This document shows positions 30,702 through 40,962 of a DNA stretch of 64,000 nucleotides, piece by piece. The stretch is taken from positions 1-64,000 of the forward strand of contig JAKSIU010000006.1 of assembly GCA_024398615.1 (NCBI GenBank). Reading direction: 5' to 3'. Source of the DNA: Bacteroidaceae bacterium (GTDB taxonomy: Bacteria; Bacteroidota; Bacteroidia; Bacteroidales; Bacteroidaceae). The notes under the pieces are model-generated. The model searched no databases. It was given only the letters and a program-made list of their open reading frames with translations, and was not told where the DNA came from. How positions within the stretch are numbered: the stretch's first letter is position 1; each line of letters starts with the position of its first letter. The position numbers and the translations under genes are program-made.

Positions 30702-31502
30702 TCAGCGGACAACCTCGGTGAATTCCGGGGTCTTGCCCGGCTGGGCAATGACGTAGATGGTGGAACGTGAACTGCCTCCACCGAATCCGCTGCCGGCAAC
30801 GGTGTATTTGTACTCGGTAGCGCCTTCAATCTCGCGGCTGGCCACCTCGACCGGAGTGCCCAGAGGGAACTGGTAACTGGAACAGGCTGCGTTGAAGGTT
30901 TCCACATCGGACTCTGAAACGGGTTTGGATTCCGGGAAGTCGGGCAGGGGAGCGACTGTGCCTTCCTTGTAGCCGCCTGAAATGAGGAAACGGTTTACCT
31001 CGGCCGGAACAGCGTCCATGCGTGCGGCACGGCAGCCGTAACCTTCAATCACCGTGGCTCCGGGAAGGGCATCCTTCAGTGCTTTGGTGCCTGTTGCAAG
31101 ACCGCCGCTGCCGAAAGTGCAGAATGTCACAATTGTCTTGCCGTCAAAATCGGCTTCCTCAAGCAGTGACTTGATAGGATTGGCGTAGATACCGCTCCAG
31201 ATTGGGAATCCCAGGAAAATGCGGTCATAATCGGCCAGATTGACCTTGAGGGGAACGAGTTCGGGCAGCTGGCCTGACTGGTTCTCGCGCTGTGCACGCT
31301 GTACGGTCTGATTGAAGTCTCCGTCATAAGCCGGTGTGACCTCAATGCGGGCAATGTCCCAGCCTGTCTGACTGGCAATTTCCTTTGCGACTGTTTCAGT
31401 CGATCCTTCCTGTGAGTAGTAAAGGACCAGAGTCTTGGACTGGCCGCCTGCGCAGGACATCATGCCGGCTCCTGCCAGAATAGAGAAAAGAAGTTTCTTC
31501 AT
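30702..31502 (-). CDS. Flavodoxin-like lipoprotein
   Basis: 266 residues. MKKLLFSILAGAGMMSCAGG ends in a lipobox (Cys17). A flavodoxin-fold domain of the Flavodoxin_4 type follows at about 23-175, with phosphate-loop YYSQEGSTETVAKEIA, then IFLGFPIWSGIYANPI and FCTFGSGGLATG around the isoalloxazine site. A C-terminal part of ~80 residues has no known domain. Exported flavodoxin-like proteins are common in Bacteroidetes; the electron partners are unknown. Confidence 0.8.
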   Translation of the reverse strand: MKKLLFSILAGAGMMSCAGGQSKTLVLYYSQEGSTETVAKEIASQTGWDIARIEVTPAYDGDFNQTVQRAQRENQSGQLPELVPLKVNLADYDRIFLGFPIWSGIYANPIKSLLEEADFDGKTIVTFCTFGSGGLATGTKALKDALPGATVIEGYGCRAARMDAVPAEVNRFLISGGYKEGTVAPLPDFPESKPVSESDVETFNAACSSYQFPLGTPVEVASREIEGATEYKYTVAGSGFGGGSSRSTIYVIAQPGKTPEFTEVVR

Positions 31503-31542
31503 ATTGTCGGTTTTGGGTTAATGAATCGTTGGCAGGCCGGAA

Positions 31543-32454
31543 TCAATCCGGCTGGGTGAGCTTGCGGAAGACCGATGGCGTGGTCAGGGAGAAACGCATC
31601 ATTTCACCGGTTACGGGGTGGATGAATGCCAGCCGGTAGTTGTGGAGCATGAGACGGCGTGCGGGGTTGGTTTCGGCACCGTATTTGAGGTCACCGGCGA
31701 TCGGACAGCCCATTTCTGACATGTGGACCCTGATCTGGTTCTTCTTGCCGGTGAAAATCTCCACATCGACAAGTGCATAGCGGCCTCGTGACTGGATGAC
31801 ACGGTAATGGGTTACGGCAAGACGGCCGCGCTCTTCGTCGTCGGTCGAAAAGACACGCATGTGGTCATCTTCCATGAGCAGGCTCTCAATGGTGTCCTCG
31901 GGGCGTGACGGAATGTTTTCGGTTACGCACATGTATTTGCGCTCCTTGACATAATAATCCCAGTTGGCGCGCAGTTCGTGCATGAATTCCAGATCCTTGG
32001 CGAAAATCAGCACGCCCGATGTGTACTGGTCCAGACGGTGGCAGACGTAGAGTTCGGCATCGGGATTGTCATGGCGCACATAGTCGCGGATAATGTGGAA
32101 GGCGTTCTTTTCGCGGGCATTCTCATTGCCTACTGAAAGCAGGCCCGATGCCTTCTCGATGACCACAATCCACCGGTCCTCATACAGTACCTTGACCTGG
32201 GGATTGTTGAACTGGTAGAAACTGCGGCCCATGTTGATTTCAACCGTGTCGCCGGGCAGAAGCGGCGTATCGAACTGTGTGACAGCCTTGCCTTTCAGGG
32301 CTACGTGCCTGTATTTGAGCAGTGCCTTGATCTGGGTCCGGTTCATGTCTGACAGGGTTTCCAGAAGAAAGGGCAGCAGGGTTGTCTCGGTCGATACCGT
32401 GTAACTTTTTATGTTGTCGGCCGTATAGCTGCGGCCAGCAGGTCTTTTTGCCAT
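31543..32454 (-). CDS. RluA-family pseudouridine synthase
   Basis: 303 residues from ATG 32454, chosen because it follows the upstream stop by one base; seven further codons upstream would overlap. An S4-like domain at about 15-80 (LLPFLLETLSDMNRTQIKALLKYRHVALKG) precedes the catalytic domain with the motif HRLDQYTSGVLIFAKD; the Asp there is the nucleophile. It modifies uridines in rRNA or tRNA. HRLDQ with T-S-G matches RluA-type rather than RsuA-type. The target site is not predictable. Probably co-transcribed with the LeuA-like genes upstream. Confidence 0.88.
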   Translation of the reverse strand: MAKRPAGRSYTADNIKSYTVSTETTLLPFLLETLSDMNRTQIKALLKYRHVALKGKAVTQFDTPLLPGDTVEINMGRSFYQFNNPQVKVLYEDRWIVVIEKASGLLSVGNENAREKNAFHIIRDYVRHDNPDAELYVCHRLDQYTSGVLIFAKDLEFMHELRANWDYYVKERKYMCVTENIPSRPEDTIESLLMEDDHMRVFSTDDEERGRLAVTHYRVIQSRGRYALVDVEIFTGKKNQIRVHMSEMGCPIAGDLKYGAETNPARRLMLHNYRLAFIHPVTGEMMRFSLTTPSVFRKLTQPD

Positions 32455-32455
32455 A

Positions 32456-33976
32456 TTATTCCTTGTCGTTTTCAATCTTGTTCAACATCTTCAGGGTTGC
32501 CTTGATTGCAGCCTCGGTCTGGTCAGCGTCAAGTCCACGGGTACGGAAATCCTGACCGTTAAGGTTCCAGCTTATGATGGTCTGGACAAAGGCATCGGTA
32601 CGGCCACCTGGAGGAATCGATACGGTGTAGTCCGTCAGAACCGGGAAGGGCTTGTCCAGACTGGCGTAAATCTTGCGCAGGGCACGTACAAAGGCATCGT
32701 ACTGGCCGTCTCCGCTTGCCGAATCCTGATATGCCTGTCCGTCAATCTCAATCATCACGGTTGCCTGTGGCCTGAGCCCCTGGGCAAGCATGAGAGAGTA
32801 GTTGAGTATGCGGATGCGCTGCTCGTGTTCGCTGTCATGGTGAAGGACATCGCTTACAATGTATGGCAGGTCATCCTGCGTGAGCTGCTCCTTCTTGTCT
32901 CCAAGCTCCACAATGCGCTGGGTAACCTTGAGCATGGACTCGTCATCAAGCTCTATGCCCATGGCTTCAAGATTCTTCCTGACGCTTGCGCGGCCGCTGT
33001 TCTTGCCGAGTGCGTACTCGCGTATACGGCCGAAACGCTCGGGCAGCAGGGCACCTGTGTAGAGCCCGTCCTTGGCGTCTCCGTCAGCATGGACTCCTGC
33101 GCACTGCGTGAATACGTTCTGGCCTACAATGGGCTTGTTCTGCGGTATGCGTATCCCGCTGTCCATCTCGACCAGACGGCTCAATCGGGTAATGCAGTTT
33201 TCATCGGCATTCAAAGGCTGGTCCAGATGGTCATGTACAACCGCCATCACACTGGCAAGCGATGCGTTTCCTGCTCTTTCGCCCAGTCCGTTCACTGTGG
33301 TGTGTACTCCACATACGCCTGCACGGACCGCGCTGTAAGTGTTGGCGACAGCCAGTTCGTAGTCATTGTGGGCATGAAAGTCGAAATGAACATCAGGGAA
33401 GGTTTCCAGCATAATCCTGCAGAATTCGTATGTGTTCTGCGGATTCAGGATTCCCAGTGTGTCGGGAAGCATTATGCGTTTGACCGGCAAGCTGGTCAGG
33501 GCACGTGTCAGTGACATTACGTATTCCCGTGACTGTGACATGCCGTTGCTCCAGTCTTCCAGATATGCGTTTACCGAAAGTCCCATCCCAGTTGCGGCAA
33601 GTACGGTATTCCGCACATCGTCAATGTGTTGCTGCGCAGTCTTGCCAAGCTGTCCCTCCACATGTCTGAGACTGCCCTTGCAGAGCAGGTTCATGACCTT
33701 GCATCCGCTGTCCTTTATCCACTGTGCGGAACGGTCAATGTCCACGAAACCAAGCACCTCAAGACGGTTCTCGCAGTTGTTGGCGTGTGCCCATCGGACT
33801 ATGCGGCGTACACATTCCTGTTCCTGCCGTGTGGTGAGGGCCGATGCCAGCTCGATTCTGTCAACGCGCACTTCGGTCAGAAGCGAACGGGCTATATCCA
33901 TCTTTTCGCGGGCTGAAAATGAGACCCCCTGGGTCTGCTCGCCGTCCCGCAGCGTGGTGTCGAGTATCTCTATCAT
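32456..33976 (-). CDS. 2-isopropylmalate/citramalate synthase-like enzyme
   Basis: 506 residues from ATG 33976, seven bases after the leuA stop; the open frame continues 16 codons further but inside leuA. HMGL-like TIM barrel at about 1-270 with [15 protein letters not shown], metal ligands FDFHAHNDYELA and NGLGERAGNA, then a LeuA-type regulatory (LeuA_dimer) domain at about 385-500. It condenses acetyl-CoA with a 2-oxo acid. As a second, diverged LeuA-type gene next to leuA it is probably a citramalate synthase (pyruvate as acceptor, feeding isoleucine), but the acceptor cannot be proved from sequence. Confidence 0.8.
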   Translation of the reverse strand: MIEILDTTLRDGEQTQGVSFSAREKMDIARSLLTEVRVDRIELASALTTRQEQECVRRIVRWAHANNCENRLEVLGFVDIDRSAQWIKDSGCKVMNLLCKGSLRHVEGQLGKTAQQHIDDVRNTVLAATGMGLSVNAYLEDWSNGMSQSREYVMSLTRALTSLPVKRIMLPDTLGILNPQNTYEFCRIMLETFPDVHFDFHAHNDYELAVANTYSAVRAGVCGVHTTVNGLGERAGNASLASVMAVVHDHLDQPLNADENCITRLSRLVEMDSGIRIPQNKPIVGQNVFTQCAGVHADGDAKDGLYTGALLPERFGRIREYALGKNSGRASVRKNLEAMGIELDDESMLKVTQRIVELGDKKEQLTQDDLPYIVSDVLHHDSEHEQRIRILNYSLMLAQGLRPQATVMIEIDGQAYQDSASGDGQYDAFVRALRKIYASLDKPFPVLTDYTVSIPPGGRTDAFVQTIISWNLNGQDFRTRGLDADQTEAAIKATLKMLNKIENDKE

Positions 33977-33983
33977 GGATGTC

Positions 33984-35495
33984 TTATAATACGAGTCTTT
34001 CACAAGGGAACTTGTTGACGGCACAGATGAATGCCTGTACGGCAGCCGTCACTATGTCCGTGTCGGCCGCAAAGCCATAATACAGCACATTCTCGAACTC
34101 CACCTGCATGTGGACCTTACCGGTATCGTCACTGCCGCGGTCCATGGCCTGGATAAGGAATTCACGTATGGTCATGCGGTTTCCCGTTATTTTCTTTATG
34201 CACTTTATGGCGGCATCGACCGGACCGTTTCCCGGTGACGAGGCTTCATGCTGCTGTCCGTCAATGGTCATGCGGATTGAGGCGCAGTGTTCCACGCCAA
34301 GGCCCGATGTCACGTTCAGGTAGTCCAGATGCACACGCTGTCTGCGGGGCTCGCTGTGGCCGGCAAGTCCCAGAATGTCCATGTCGCTGATGTCGGTCTT
34401 GGAATCGGCCAGTTTCAGGAACTTCTCATAAAGCCGGTCAAGTTCAGGTCCGTGGACTTCGACCCCAAGCAGCTGACAGCGCTGCTGGAGTGCAGCCCGG
34501 CCGCTTCGGGCGGTCAGGATGAGACTGCTGTCGAGCATGCCCACCTCCTTGGGATCAAGTATCTCGTATGTCTTGCGGTTCTTGATCACTCCGTCCTGAT
34601 GTATTCCCGATGAATGTGAGAATGCATTCCTGCCGACAATGGCCTTGTTTGCCTGGACTGGCATGTTCATGAGGGACGATACCAGGCGGCTGGCATGGAA
34701 CAGACGGGTGGTGTCGATACCTGTGTCAATGCCCAGTTCCGGGTGGCTGCGCAGAATCATTACAATCTCCTCAAGCGATGCGTTGCCGGCACGTTCGCCT
34801 ATGCCGTTGACGGTAACCTGCACCTGGCGCGCTCCCGCACGGATGGCCTGGAGCGTGTTCGCTGTTGCCAGACCAAGGTCGTTGTGGCAGTGGACTGACA
34901 GGGTGACGTGGTCTATGCCGTTGACATTTTCCATAAGGTAGGCAATCTTCTGACCGAATTCATCGGGCATACAGAAGCCTGTGGTGTCAGGAATGTTCAC
35001 TACCGTTGCACCGGCCTTTATGACCGCCTCAACCACACGGGCCAGGTAGACGTTGTCGGTGCGGCCGGCATCCTCGCAGTAGAATTCCACATCGTCAGAC
35101 AGGTTGCGGGCAAGACGTGTCGCTGCGACTGCCTGCTCCAGAATATCCTCCCTTGTGGAGTTGAACTTGTACCGGATATGGGAGTCCGATGTTCCTATGC
35201 CGGTATGGATCCTGCCTCTGGCGGCTCCTTTCAGGGCCTGGGCTGCCAGTTCGATGTCACTTTCGACAGCTCTTGCAAGGGCGCAGACTATGGGCTTGCT
35301 CACGGCCGAGGCTATGCATTCCACGCTGTGGAAATCGCCCGGGCTGGATGCCGGGAAGCCGGCCTCTATGACATCGACTCCCAGTTCCTCAAGTGCACGC
35401 GCCACCTGTACCTTTTCTATGGTACTGAGCTGGCAGCCGGGCACCTGTTCGCCGTCGCGCAGTGTGGTATCGAAAATGAGAAGCCTCTCAGACAT
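33984..35495 (-). CDS. leuA: 2-isopropylmalate synthase
   Basis: 503 residues from ATG 35495 ([20 protein letters not shown]); seven codons further upstream would begin almost at the predicted transcript start. It catalyses the first step of leucine synthesis from 2-oxoisovalerate and acetyl-CoA. Catalytic LRDGEQ, metal ligands [28 protein letters not shown] and the C-terminal LeuA_dimer feedback domain at about 375-500 are complete. Next comes the citramalate-synthase-like gene and an RluA gene; leuB, leuC and leuD are not in the window. Confidence 0.92.
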   Translation of the reverse strand: MSERLLIFDTTLRDGEQVPGCQLSTIEKVQVARALEELGVDVIEAGFPASSPGDFHSVECIASAVSKPIVCALARAVESDIELAAQALKGAARGRIHTGIGTSDSHIRYKFNSTREDILEQAVAATRLARNLSDDVEFYCEDAGRTDNVYLARVVEAVIKAGATVVNIPDTTGFCMPDEFGQKIAYLMENVNGIDHVTLSVHCHNDLGLATANTLQAIRAGARQVQVTVNGIGERAGNASLEEIVMILRSHPELGIDTGIDTTRLFHASRLVSSLMNMPVQANKAIVGRNAFSHSSGIHQDGVIKNRKTYEILDPKEVGMLDSSLILTARSGRAALQQRCQLLGVEVHGPELDRLYEKFLKLADSKTDISDMDILGLAGHSEPRRQRVHLDYLNVTSGLGVEHCASIRMTIDGQQHEASSPGNGPVDAAIKCIKKITGNRMTIREFLIQAMDRGSDDTGKVHMQVEFENVLYYGFAADTDIVTAAVQAFICAVNKFPCERLVL

Positions 35496-35524
35496 GGTTT
35501 CTGCCGCTTTTTTCAATGTTTTTG

Positions 35525-35532
35525 CAAAAATA
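35525..35532 (-). promoter_or_regulatory. -7 box of leuA
   Basis: TATTTTTG on the minus strand, giving a start near 35521 and a leader of ~25 bases to the ATG at 35495. Confidence 0.5.
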
Positions 35533-35619
35533 GGGAAAAAAAGTCTTCAGTTATTTGAAAATTCAAAAGCAGGGCTTATCTTTGCCACGTGTTTTTCATG
35601 GTATTAGATTTTATTTTAA

Positions 35620-35649
35620 GATGAGCGGAACTGGGAAGTCCCGCTCATC
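35620..35649 (-). terminator. Terminator after the S9 peptidase gene
   Basis: GATGAGCGG / CCGCTCATC (9 bp, 12-base loop), 23 bases past the S9 stop. The better T-run (TGCTTTTTAT) is on the plus-strand side, so it may act in both directions. Confidence 0.6.
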
Positions 35650-35671
35650 TGCTTTTTATATGGCTGCCAGC

Positions 35672-37789
35672 TCAGTCCTTGAGCCAGCGGTCCAGCCAGG
35701 CGAAGTATGTGCGCTGCCATGCTATTCCGTTCTGCGGTTTGAGCACCCAGTGGTTCTCGTCCGGGAACAGCAGCAGCTGGGCCTCTATTCCGCGCATGCG
35801 TGCAGCCGTGAAGGCCGATACTGCCTGCGAATATATGATTCTGTAATCCTTCTCACCGTGTATGCACAGGATAGGGGTATCCCATTTGTCAACGTAGAGA
35901 TGCGGGGATTCCCTGTAGGCTGACAGGCGGTTCAGGTTGTCATTCTCCCAGTATGCTCCTCCAAGATCCCATTCAGGGAACCAGAGCTCTTCAGTCTCGA
36001 CGAACTGCTGCTGGGTGTTGAATATGCCGTCATGGGCAATGAAGCACTTGAAGCGTCCCTCGTGGTTGCCGGCAAGCCAGTAGACCGAATATCCTCCGAA
36101 ACTTGCGCCTACGCATCCCAGACGGTCCTTGTCCACGTATGGCTCCTTGCAGACATCGTCAATTGCCGAAAGGTAGTCCTTCATGCACTGGCCTGAATAG
36201 TCTCCGCTTATCTCTTCAAGCCATTCCTGGCCGAATCCCGGCAGGCCGCGGCGGTTCGGGGCAACTATGATGTAGCCCTGTGCGGCCATGATGCGGAAGT
36301 TCCAGCGGTAGCTCCAGAACTGCGAGACCATGCTCTGGGGACCTCCCTCGCAGAACAGAATTGTAGGATATTTCTTGTTGGGGTCGAAATGCGGCGGGTA
36401 GATGACCCATGTGAGCATTTCCTTGCCGTCAGTGGTCTGGACGGTGCGGGCATCGACCTTTATCTGGTCAAGCTGGGCAAAGATGTGGTCGTTCTCGTGC
36501 GAGATGCGTTCGGCCATACCGCGGGTGGTGTCGAACGAGTAGATTTCAGTGGCGTTGGTCATGGACTGGGCTGTAACGATAAGGCGCTTTGCCGAACCCC
36601 AGGCCAGGGAGTTGTAGTCACAGATATCGCTGCTCTGCGGTATTATGTTGCCGTCAAGGTCAACTGCGAAGATTGACATGCATCCCTTCCAGGAACCTAT
36701 GAAATACAGATAGTTCTTGTCCTGTGCCCAGATATAGTCGTCAACGTTGCTGTCAAAGTTCTCGCTGACCGACCATTTGCGGTTGGTGACAAGGTTCATC
36801 ACATACAGGCGGTTGCGGTCGCTCTCATAGCCGTCACGTTCCATGCTCTGCCATGCTATGTAGGTACCGCTGGTGCTGAACTTGGGATTGGTGTCATAGC
36901 CCATGTTCATGTCGTCCTGACCCGGCAGCTTGCAGAGGTTGATGTGCTCACCGCTTTCCACATCATAGAGGTAGATGTCTGAATCTGTGCTCCTTGCGTA
37001 ATCAATGCCGGATTTCTTGCGGCAGGTGTATGCAAGTTTGGAGCCGTCAGGAGCCCAGGCGAACTGCTCTATGCCGCCGAACGGAAGCATGGGGCTTTCA
37101 AAAGGCTCGTCCTGGAGCAGGTCAATGGCATCGGTCCCGACCTTGCCGTCCTTGACCTGAGCGATGAACGGGTGGGGAAGGGCTGTCACCCAGTTGTCCC
37201 AGTGACGGTACATCAGGTCGTTGGCTATGTGTGCACTTGATTTCGGCAGGTCAGCGTAGGGCTTTTCGGGAACCAGGGGGTTGGGAACGCTCATGACCAT
37301 GAGAACACGGCTCATGTCAGGGGCGAACAGGAAGCCTTCAACGTCCTTTTCCATGAATGACAGCTGCTTGCGGCGGCTGCCGTCGGCACTGACTGACCAT
37401 ATCTGCTGGACGCCGCCTTCATCGGCAGCCAGAAACGCTATCGTATTGTCGTCAATCCATGCGGGACTGCTCTCCGATTCCGCACCGGGGGTAAGCAGTT
37501 TCAGGTTCTCGCCCTTGTCGGTCATGACGTAAATGACCGTGTGGCTTGCGTTCTCGGGAACGCTGTAGTAAGTGGTCTGATATGCCACATGCGTGCCGTC
37601 AGGTGAAGTGGCGACACCGCCGATGCGGCCCATGGACCAGAGCACTTCGGGGGTAAGACGACCGTCCTCAACGGTTATGTCGCTCTTTCCGATGTTTACC
37701 TTTTCGTCTTTCCTGTCATTCATCACATAGAAGATGGTTCCAACGGCCACTAACAGGGCCATGATGATACCGTAAAGTTTCCTGTTCAT
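35672..37789 (-). CDS. S9-family peptidase (prolyl-oligopeptidase/DPP type)
   Basis: 705 residues. The N-terminal hydrophobic segment (LYGIIMALLVAVGTIFYV) is a signal anchor or signal peptide, so the enzyme is periplasmic. A WD40/PD40-like propeller fills about 45-430, and the alpha/beta-hydrolase domain follows with a full triad: S563 in GASFGGYS, D648 in GEKDYRI, H680 in DENHWV. It should cleave dipeptides from peptide N-termini, consistent with the peptide-based diet of many Bacteroidales. It lies between the leu genes and apgM, all leftward, each with its own spacing. Confidence 0.9.
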   Translation of the reverse strand: MNRKLYGIIMALLVAVGTIFYVMNDRKDEKVNIGKSDITVEDGRLTPEVLWSMGRIGGVATSPDGTHVAYQTTYYSVPENASHTVIYVMTDKGENLKLLTPGAESESSPAWIDDNTIAFLAADEGGVQQIWSVSADGSRRKQLSFMEKDVEGFLFAPDMSRVLMVMSVPNPLVPEKPYADLPKSSAHIANDLMYRHWDNWVTALPHPFIAQVKDGKVGTDAIDLLQDEPFESPMLPFGGIEQFAWAPDGSKLAYTCRKKSGIDYARSTDSDIYLYDVESGEHINLCKLPGQDDMNMGYDTNPKFSTSGTYIAWQSMERDGYESDRNRLYVMNLVTNRKWSVSENFDSNVDDYIWAQDKNYLYFIGSWKGCMSIFAVDLDGNIIPQSSDICDYNSLAWGSAKRLIVTAQSMTNATEIYSFDTTRGMAERISHENDHIFAQLDQIKVDARTVQTTDGKEMLTWVIYPPHFDPNKKYPTILFCEGGPQSMVSQFWSYRWNFRIMAAQGYIIVAPNRRGLPGFGQEWLEEISGDYSGQCMKDYLSAIDDVCKEPYVDKDRLGCVGASFGGYSVYWLAGNHEGRFKCFIAHDGIFNTQQQFVETEELWFPEWDLGGAYWENDNLNRLSAYRESPHLYVDKWDTPILCIHGEKDYRIIYSQAVSAFTAARMRGIEAQLLLFPDENHWVLKPQNGIAWQRTYFAWLDRWLKD

Positions 37790-37829
37790 TATTTATTTCT
37801 GTTGGTTTCATTCAGATAAATTGCACGTC

Positions 37830-39041
37830 TCAGCTTTCAAGCAGGATTCTGATGAAGTCCGTTCCGTTCTCAAGCGTCCCGTATATGCCTGACTGGCATG
37901 ATTCCTCGTCATAGCGGCAGACACTGTCGGGGGTGATGCCGCGGTGCCAGATGAGGAAAGGAACGTTCTCGCGTGTATGCGTGCGGTGTGAGCACGGTGT
38001 GGGGTGGTCGGGAAGAACGGCAATCGTCACCGGCTCGTCCCAGTCCTTGACCTGTTCGTAAATGGGGCCGATGACACGCCTGTCCAGATCTTCCACGCAA
38101 CGCAGCTTCAGCGCAGTGTTGCCCTCATGTCCGGCTTCGTCGGCGGCTTCGACATGCACGTAGACCAGATCATCGGATTTCAGAGCTTCCAGAGCCGCAC
38201 GTGTCTTGTTCTCGTAGTTGGTGTCGAACAGGCCGGTTGCACCTTCCACGTCGATGACCTTCATGCCGGCATATTTGCCTATGCCTTTTATCAGGTCGAC
38301 AGCCGATATCACGGAACTCTGCCTGAGCTGTGGAAAGGATTCTGCCAGAGTCTGCATCTGCGGACGGTATCCCGGCGACCACGGCCAGATGCTGTTGGCC
38401 ATGTCCTTGTCCTGAGCCTTGCGCTCCAGATTCAAGGGATGCTTCTCAAGCAGCTGCTGTGAACGGAGAATCAGGCCGTTGAGAAGATCGGCTGTAGCCT
38501 GGGCCTCGGATGTGGCAGCTTTGATGAGCAGAGGCTGGAACGGCTGTCCGGGGACATCGTGAGGAGGGGTGCAGAGCAGTTCCTTGCGGCCTCCTTTCAC
38601 CACCAGCAGATGGCGGTACTGGATTCCGGGGTGGAAACTGACGGTGTCAGAACCAAGCTCGCGCTCCAGATATCCGATGAGTTCGCGGCCCTCGTCCGTG
38701 CTCAGGTGACCTGCCGAATGGTTCTTGATGCAGCCGTTCTCCACGCAGATAAGGTTGCAGCGCATGCCCATGTCACCATCCTTAAGCTCAACTCCCATGT
38801 TGGCGGCCTCAAGGACACCGCGTCCTTCAAAGACCTTGTGGACATCGTATCCAAGCACTCCCATATTGGCGACTTCGCTGCCGGGTGTGAAGCCTTCGGG
38901 AACGGTGCATACCATTCCGGTACGTCCTTCACGGGCCAGAAGGTCCATGTACGGGGTCTCGGCATGCTGCAGCACGGTCTGTCCGTCAAAGGCATCGGAC
39001 CAGTCGGCCATGCCGTCTCCAAGTATTATCATGTATTTCAT
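37830..39041 (-). CDS. apgM: Cofactor-independent phosphoglycerate mutase, archaeal type
   Basis: 403 residues from ATG 39041 (MKYMIILGDGMADW); the open frame goes 57 codons further but that part is non-coding and covers the promoter. Alkaline-phosphatase-fold enzyme of the ApgM family, which interconverts 3- and 2-phosphoglycerate. Metal ligands GDGMADW and ADEAGHEGN, the nucleophile Ser in PGSEVANMGVLGYD, and late ligands LPDHPTPCSHRTHT are present. It is divergent from pepP with a shared ~100-base control region. Confidence 0.9.
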   Translation of the reverse strand: MKYMIILGDGMADWSDAFDGQTVLQHAETPYMDLLAREGRTGMVCTVPEGFTPGSEVANMGVLGYDVHKVFEGRGVLEAANMGVELKDGDMGMRCNLICVENGCIKNHSAGHLSTDEGRELIGYLERELGSDTVSFHPGIQYRHLLVVKGGRKELLCTPPHDVPGQPFQPLLIKAATSEAQATADLLNGLILRSQQLLEKHPLNLERKAQDKDMANSIWPWSPGYRPQMQTLAESFPQLRQSSVISAVDLIKGIGKYAGMKVIDVEGATGLFDTNYENKTRAALEALKSDDLVYVHVEAADEAGHEGNTALKLRCVEDLDRRVIGPIYEQVKDWDEPVTIAVLPDHPTPCSHRTHTRENVPFLIWHRGITPDSVCRYDEESCQSGIYGTLENGTDFIRILLES

Positions 39042-39066
39042 TGCGCGCAATATATAATGTGAACTG

Positions 39067-39097
39067 CAAAAATACTCTATTTCCGACTTTTCCCAAG
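39067..39097 (-). promoter_or_regulatory. apgM promoter
   Basis: On the minus strand CTTG (39097-39094), 19 bases, TATTTTTG (39074-39067); leader ~22 bases. Confidence 0.6.
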
Positions 39098-39147
39098 CGT
39101 TTTTGGATTGCTTTTGATTAACTTCGCAACATAAACGTGAATTTGAA

Positions 39148-40935
39148 ATGATAAAGGAGAGAATAGAGGAACTGCGCCGCAATATGGTGCAGTGGGGCTG
39201 GGATGCAGCCATTACAGTGGGGCAGGACCCTCATGACAGCGAATATACACCGGCACGCTGGTGCCAGCGGCAGTTCATAAGCGGATTCACCGGCTCGGCC
39301 GGAGTGGTGGTCGTGACCATGGACCATGCCGGACTGTGGACCGATTCCCGTTACTGGATTCAGGCAGCCGCCCAGCTGGAGGGCACCGGTGTGGAACTCC
39401 ACAGGATGGTGTCGGTCGAGGACTGCGACTGGATGGCCTGGACTGTGGAATCACTGCAGGAAGGTGCTGTAGTAGGGGTTGACGGCCTGTGCTTCAGCAT
39501 GGGCGAGGCCACCCGCATGGAACAGATGATGGCTGCCAGGGGACAGCGTCTTGAATCGCGTCCCGACTATCTTGAAGCCATCTGGAAGGACCGTCCTTCA
39601 CTTCCATCGGCCCCGGTATGGATTCATGAAGACAGATATGCCGGCCGCAGTATGGATGACAAGCTGGCATGGCTGCGTGGTATCCTGAAGGAGAAAGGCT
39701 GTACGCACATGTTCGTGAGCTGTCTGGACCAGATATCATGGCTCCTTAACCTGCGTTCTCCGGACATTGACTATAGTCCCATGCTCATATCATTCGCTCT
39801 GGTCGGACCGGAAACGGTTGAACTGTTCGCATTGGAGTCGAAATTCAGCGGTGAAATCAGGGAAATGCTTGCGGCTCATGGAGTGAATCTGCATGAGTAT
39901 TCACAGGTGGGACCATTCATTGCATCACTTGACTGTGGAGGACGTATTCTCATTGATCCCGCCACCTTGAATTTCGAGACAGGACAGGCAATTGGCCGGG
40001 CATTCGGAAAGGACGGCATGCTGGCTGCGGCATCGCCCATCGACCTTGAGAAATCCATTAAAAATGCCGTGGAGATAGAAGGATTCCGTAAGGCATACCT
40101 GCAGGACGGTGTCGCACAGACACGTTTCTTCATGTGGCTTGAAAATGAACTTGCAGCCGGACGGGAGGTTACGGAATGGAGCGCCCTTGAGCAGCTGCAC
40201 CGTTTCCGTGCACAGGACCCCGATTTCCTGGACGAGAGTTTCGAGACCATATCGGCTTACGGGATCAATGCGGCCATAGTACATTATGAGACAGTGAAGG
40301 GACACGATGCACGGCTGGAGCCTCACGGACTTTACATGAACGACAGTGGGGCGCATTACCGTTACGGGACTACCGACATTACCCGTACCGTGCCTCTTGG
40401 ACCGCTTACCGCACTGGAACGTGAGGATTACACGCTGGACATGATGGCAATGATAGAACTTTCCATGGCCGTGTTCCCGGCCGGAACGCCAGGCGGCCGT
40501 CTGGATGCTGTGGCCCGCCGCCCGCTGTGGCAGGCCATGCGCAACTTCGGACACGGGACCGGACATGGGGTGGGCAATGTGCTCAGCGTGCATGAGGGCC
40601 CCCAGACCATACGCCAGAACCTGAAGCCGGTGCCGTTGATGCCGGGAATGATTACTTCAAACGAGCCGGGAATCTACCGTGAGGGGTTCCATGGCGTGCG
40701 TCACGAGAACATGATCCTGTGCCGTGAGGCCGGCAGCAATGAGTTCGGTGACTGGCTGTGTTTCGAGACTCTTACACGCACCTATATCGATACGTCCGGA
40801 CTGGATTTGAAGCTTATGGATGCGGCCCAGATTGCCTGGCTCAATGACTTCAATGCTGTTGTGTACAGGGATCTGGCTCCGATGCTGACTGCCAGTGAAC
40901 GGGAGTGGCTGAAAGCCAAGACCGCAGCGGTCTGA
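39148..40935 (+). CDS. pepP: M24-family Xaa-Pro aminopeptidase
   Basis: 595 residues, the long eukaryote-like APP form found in Bacteroidetes. Two creatinase-like N-terminal domains (about 1-300) precede the pita-bread catalytic domain with its metal ligands: the Asp pair in NDSGAHYRYGTTDITRTV, His in GHGTGHGVG, Glu in TSNEPGIY and ENMILCRE. It removes the first residue from peptides with Pro at position two. Cytosolic (no signal peptide). A long palindromic repeat begins 27 bases after the stop. Confidence 0.92.
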   Translation: MIKERIEELRRNMVQWGWDAAITVGQDPHDSEYTPARWCQRQFISGFTGSAGVVVVTMDHAGLWTDSRYWIQAAAQLEGTGVELHRMVSVEDCDWMAWTVESLQEGAVVGVDGLCFSMGEATRMEQMMAARGQRLESRPDYLEAIWKDRPSLPSAPVWIHEDRYAGRSMDDKLAWLRGILKEKGCTHMFVSCLDQISWLLNLRSPDIDYSPMLISFALVGPETVELFALESKFSGEIREMLAAHGVNLHEYSQVGPFIASLDCGGRILIDPATLNFETGQAIGRAFGKDGMLAAASPIDLEKSIKNAVEIEGFRKAYLQDGVAQTRFFMWLENELAAGREVTEWSALEQLHRFRAQDPDFLDESFETISAYGINAAIVHYETVKGHDARLEPHGLYMNDSGAHYRYGTTDITRTVPLGPLTALEREDYTLDMMAMIELSMAVFPAGTPGGRLDAVARRPLWQAMRNFGHGTGHGVGNVLSVHEGPQTIRQNLKPVPLMPGMITSNEPGIYREGFHGVRHENMILCREAGSNEFGDWLCFETLTRTYIDTSGLDLKLMDAAQIAWLNDFNAVVYRDLAPMLTASEREWLKAKTAAV

Positions 40936-40962
40936 GCCGTCATTTCAGGGGAAAAAGGTCTT

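Noticed and set aside
34908..35558. 216-codon plus-strand open frame
   Set aside because: Antisense to leuA, which has all family motifs.
39925..40593. 222-codon minus-strand open frame
   Set aside because: Antisense to the M24 peptidase gene.
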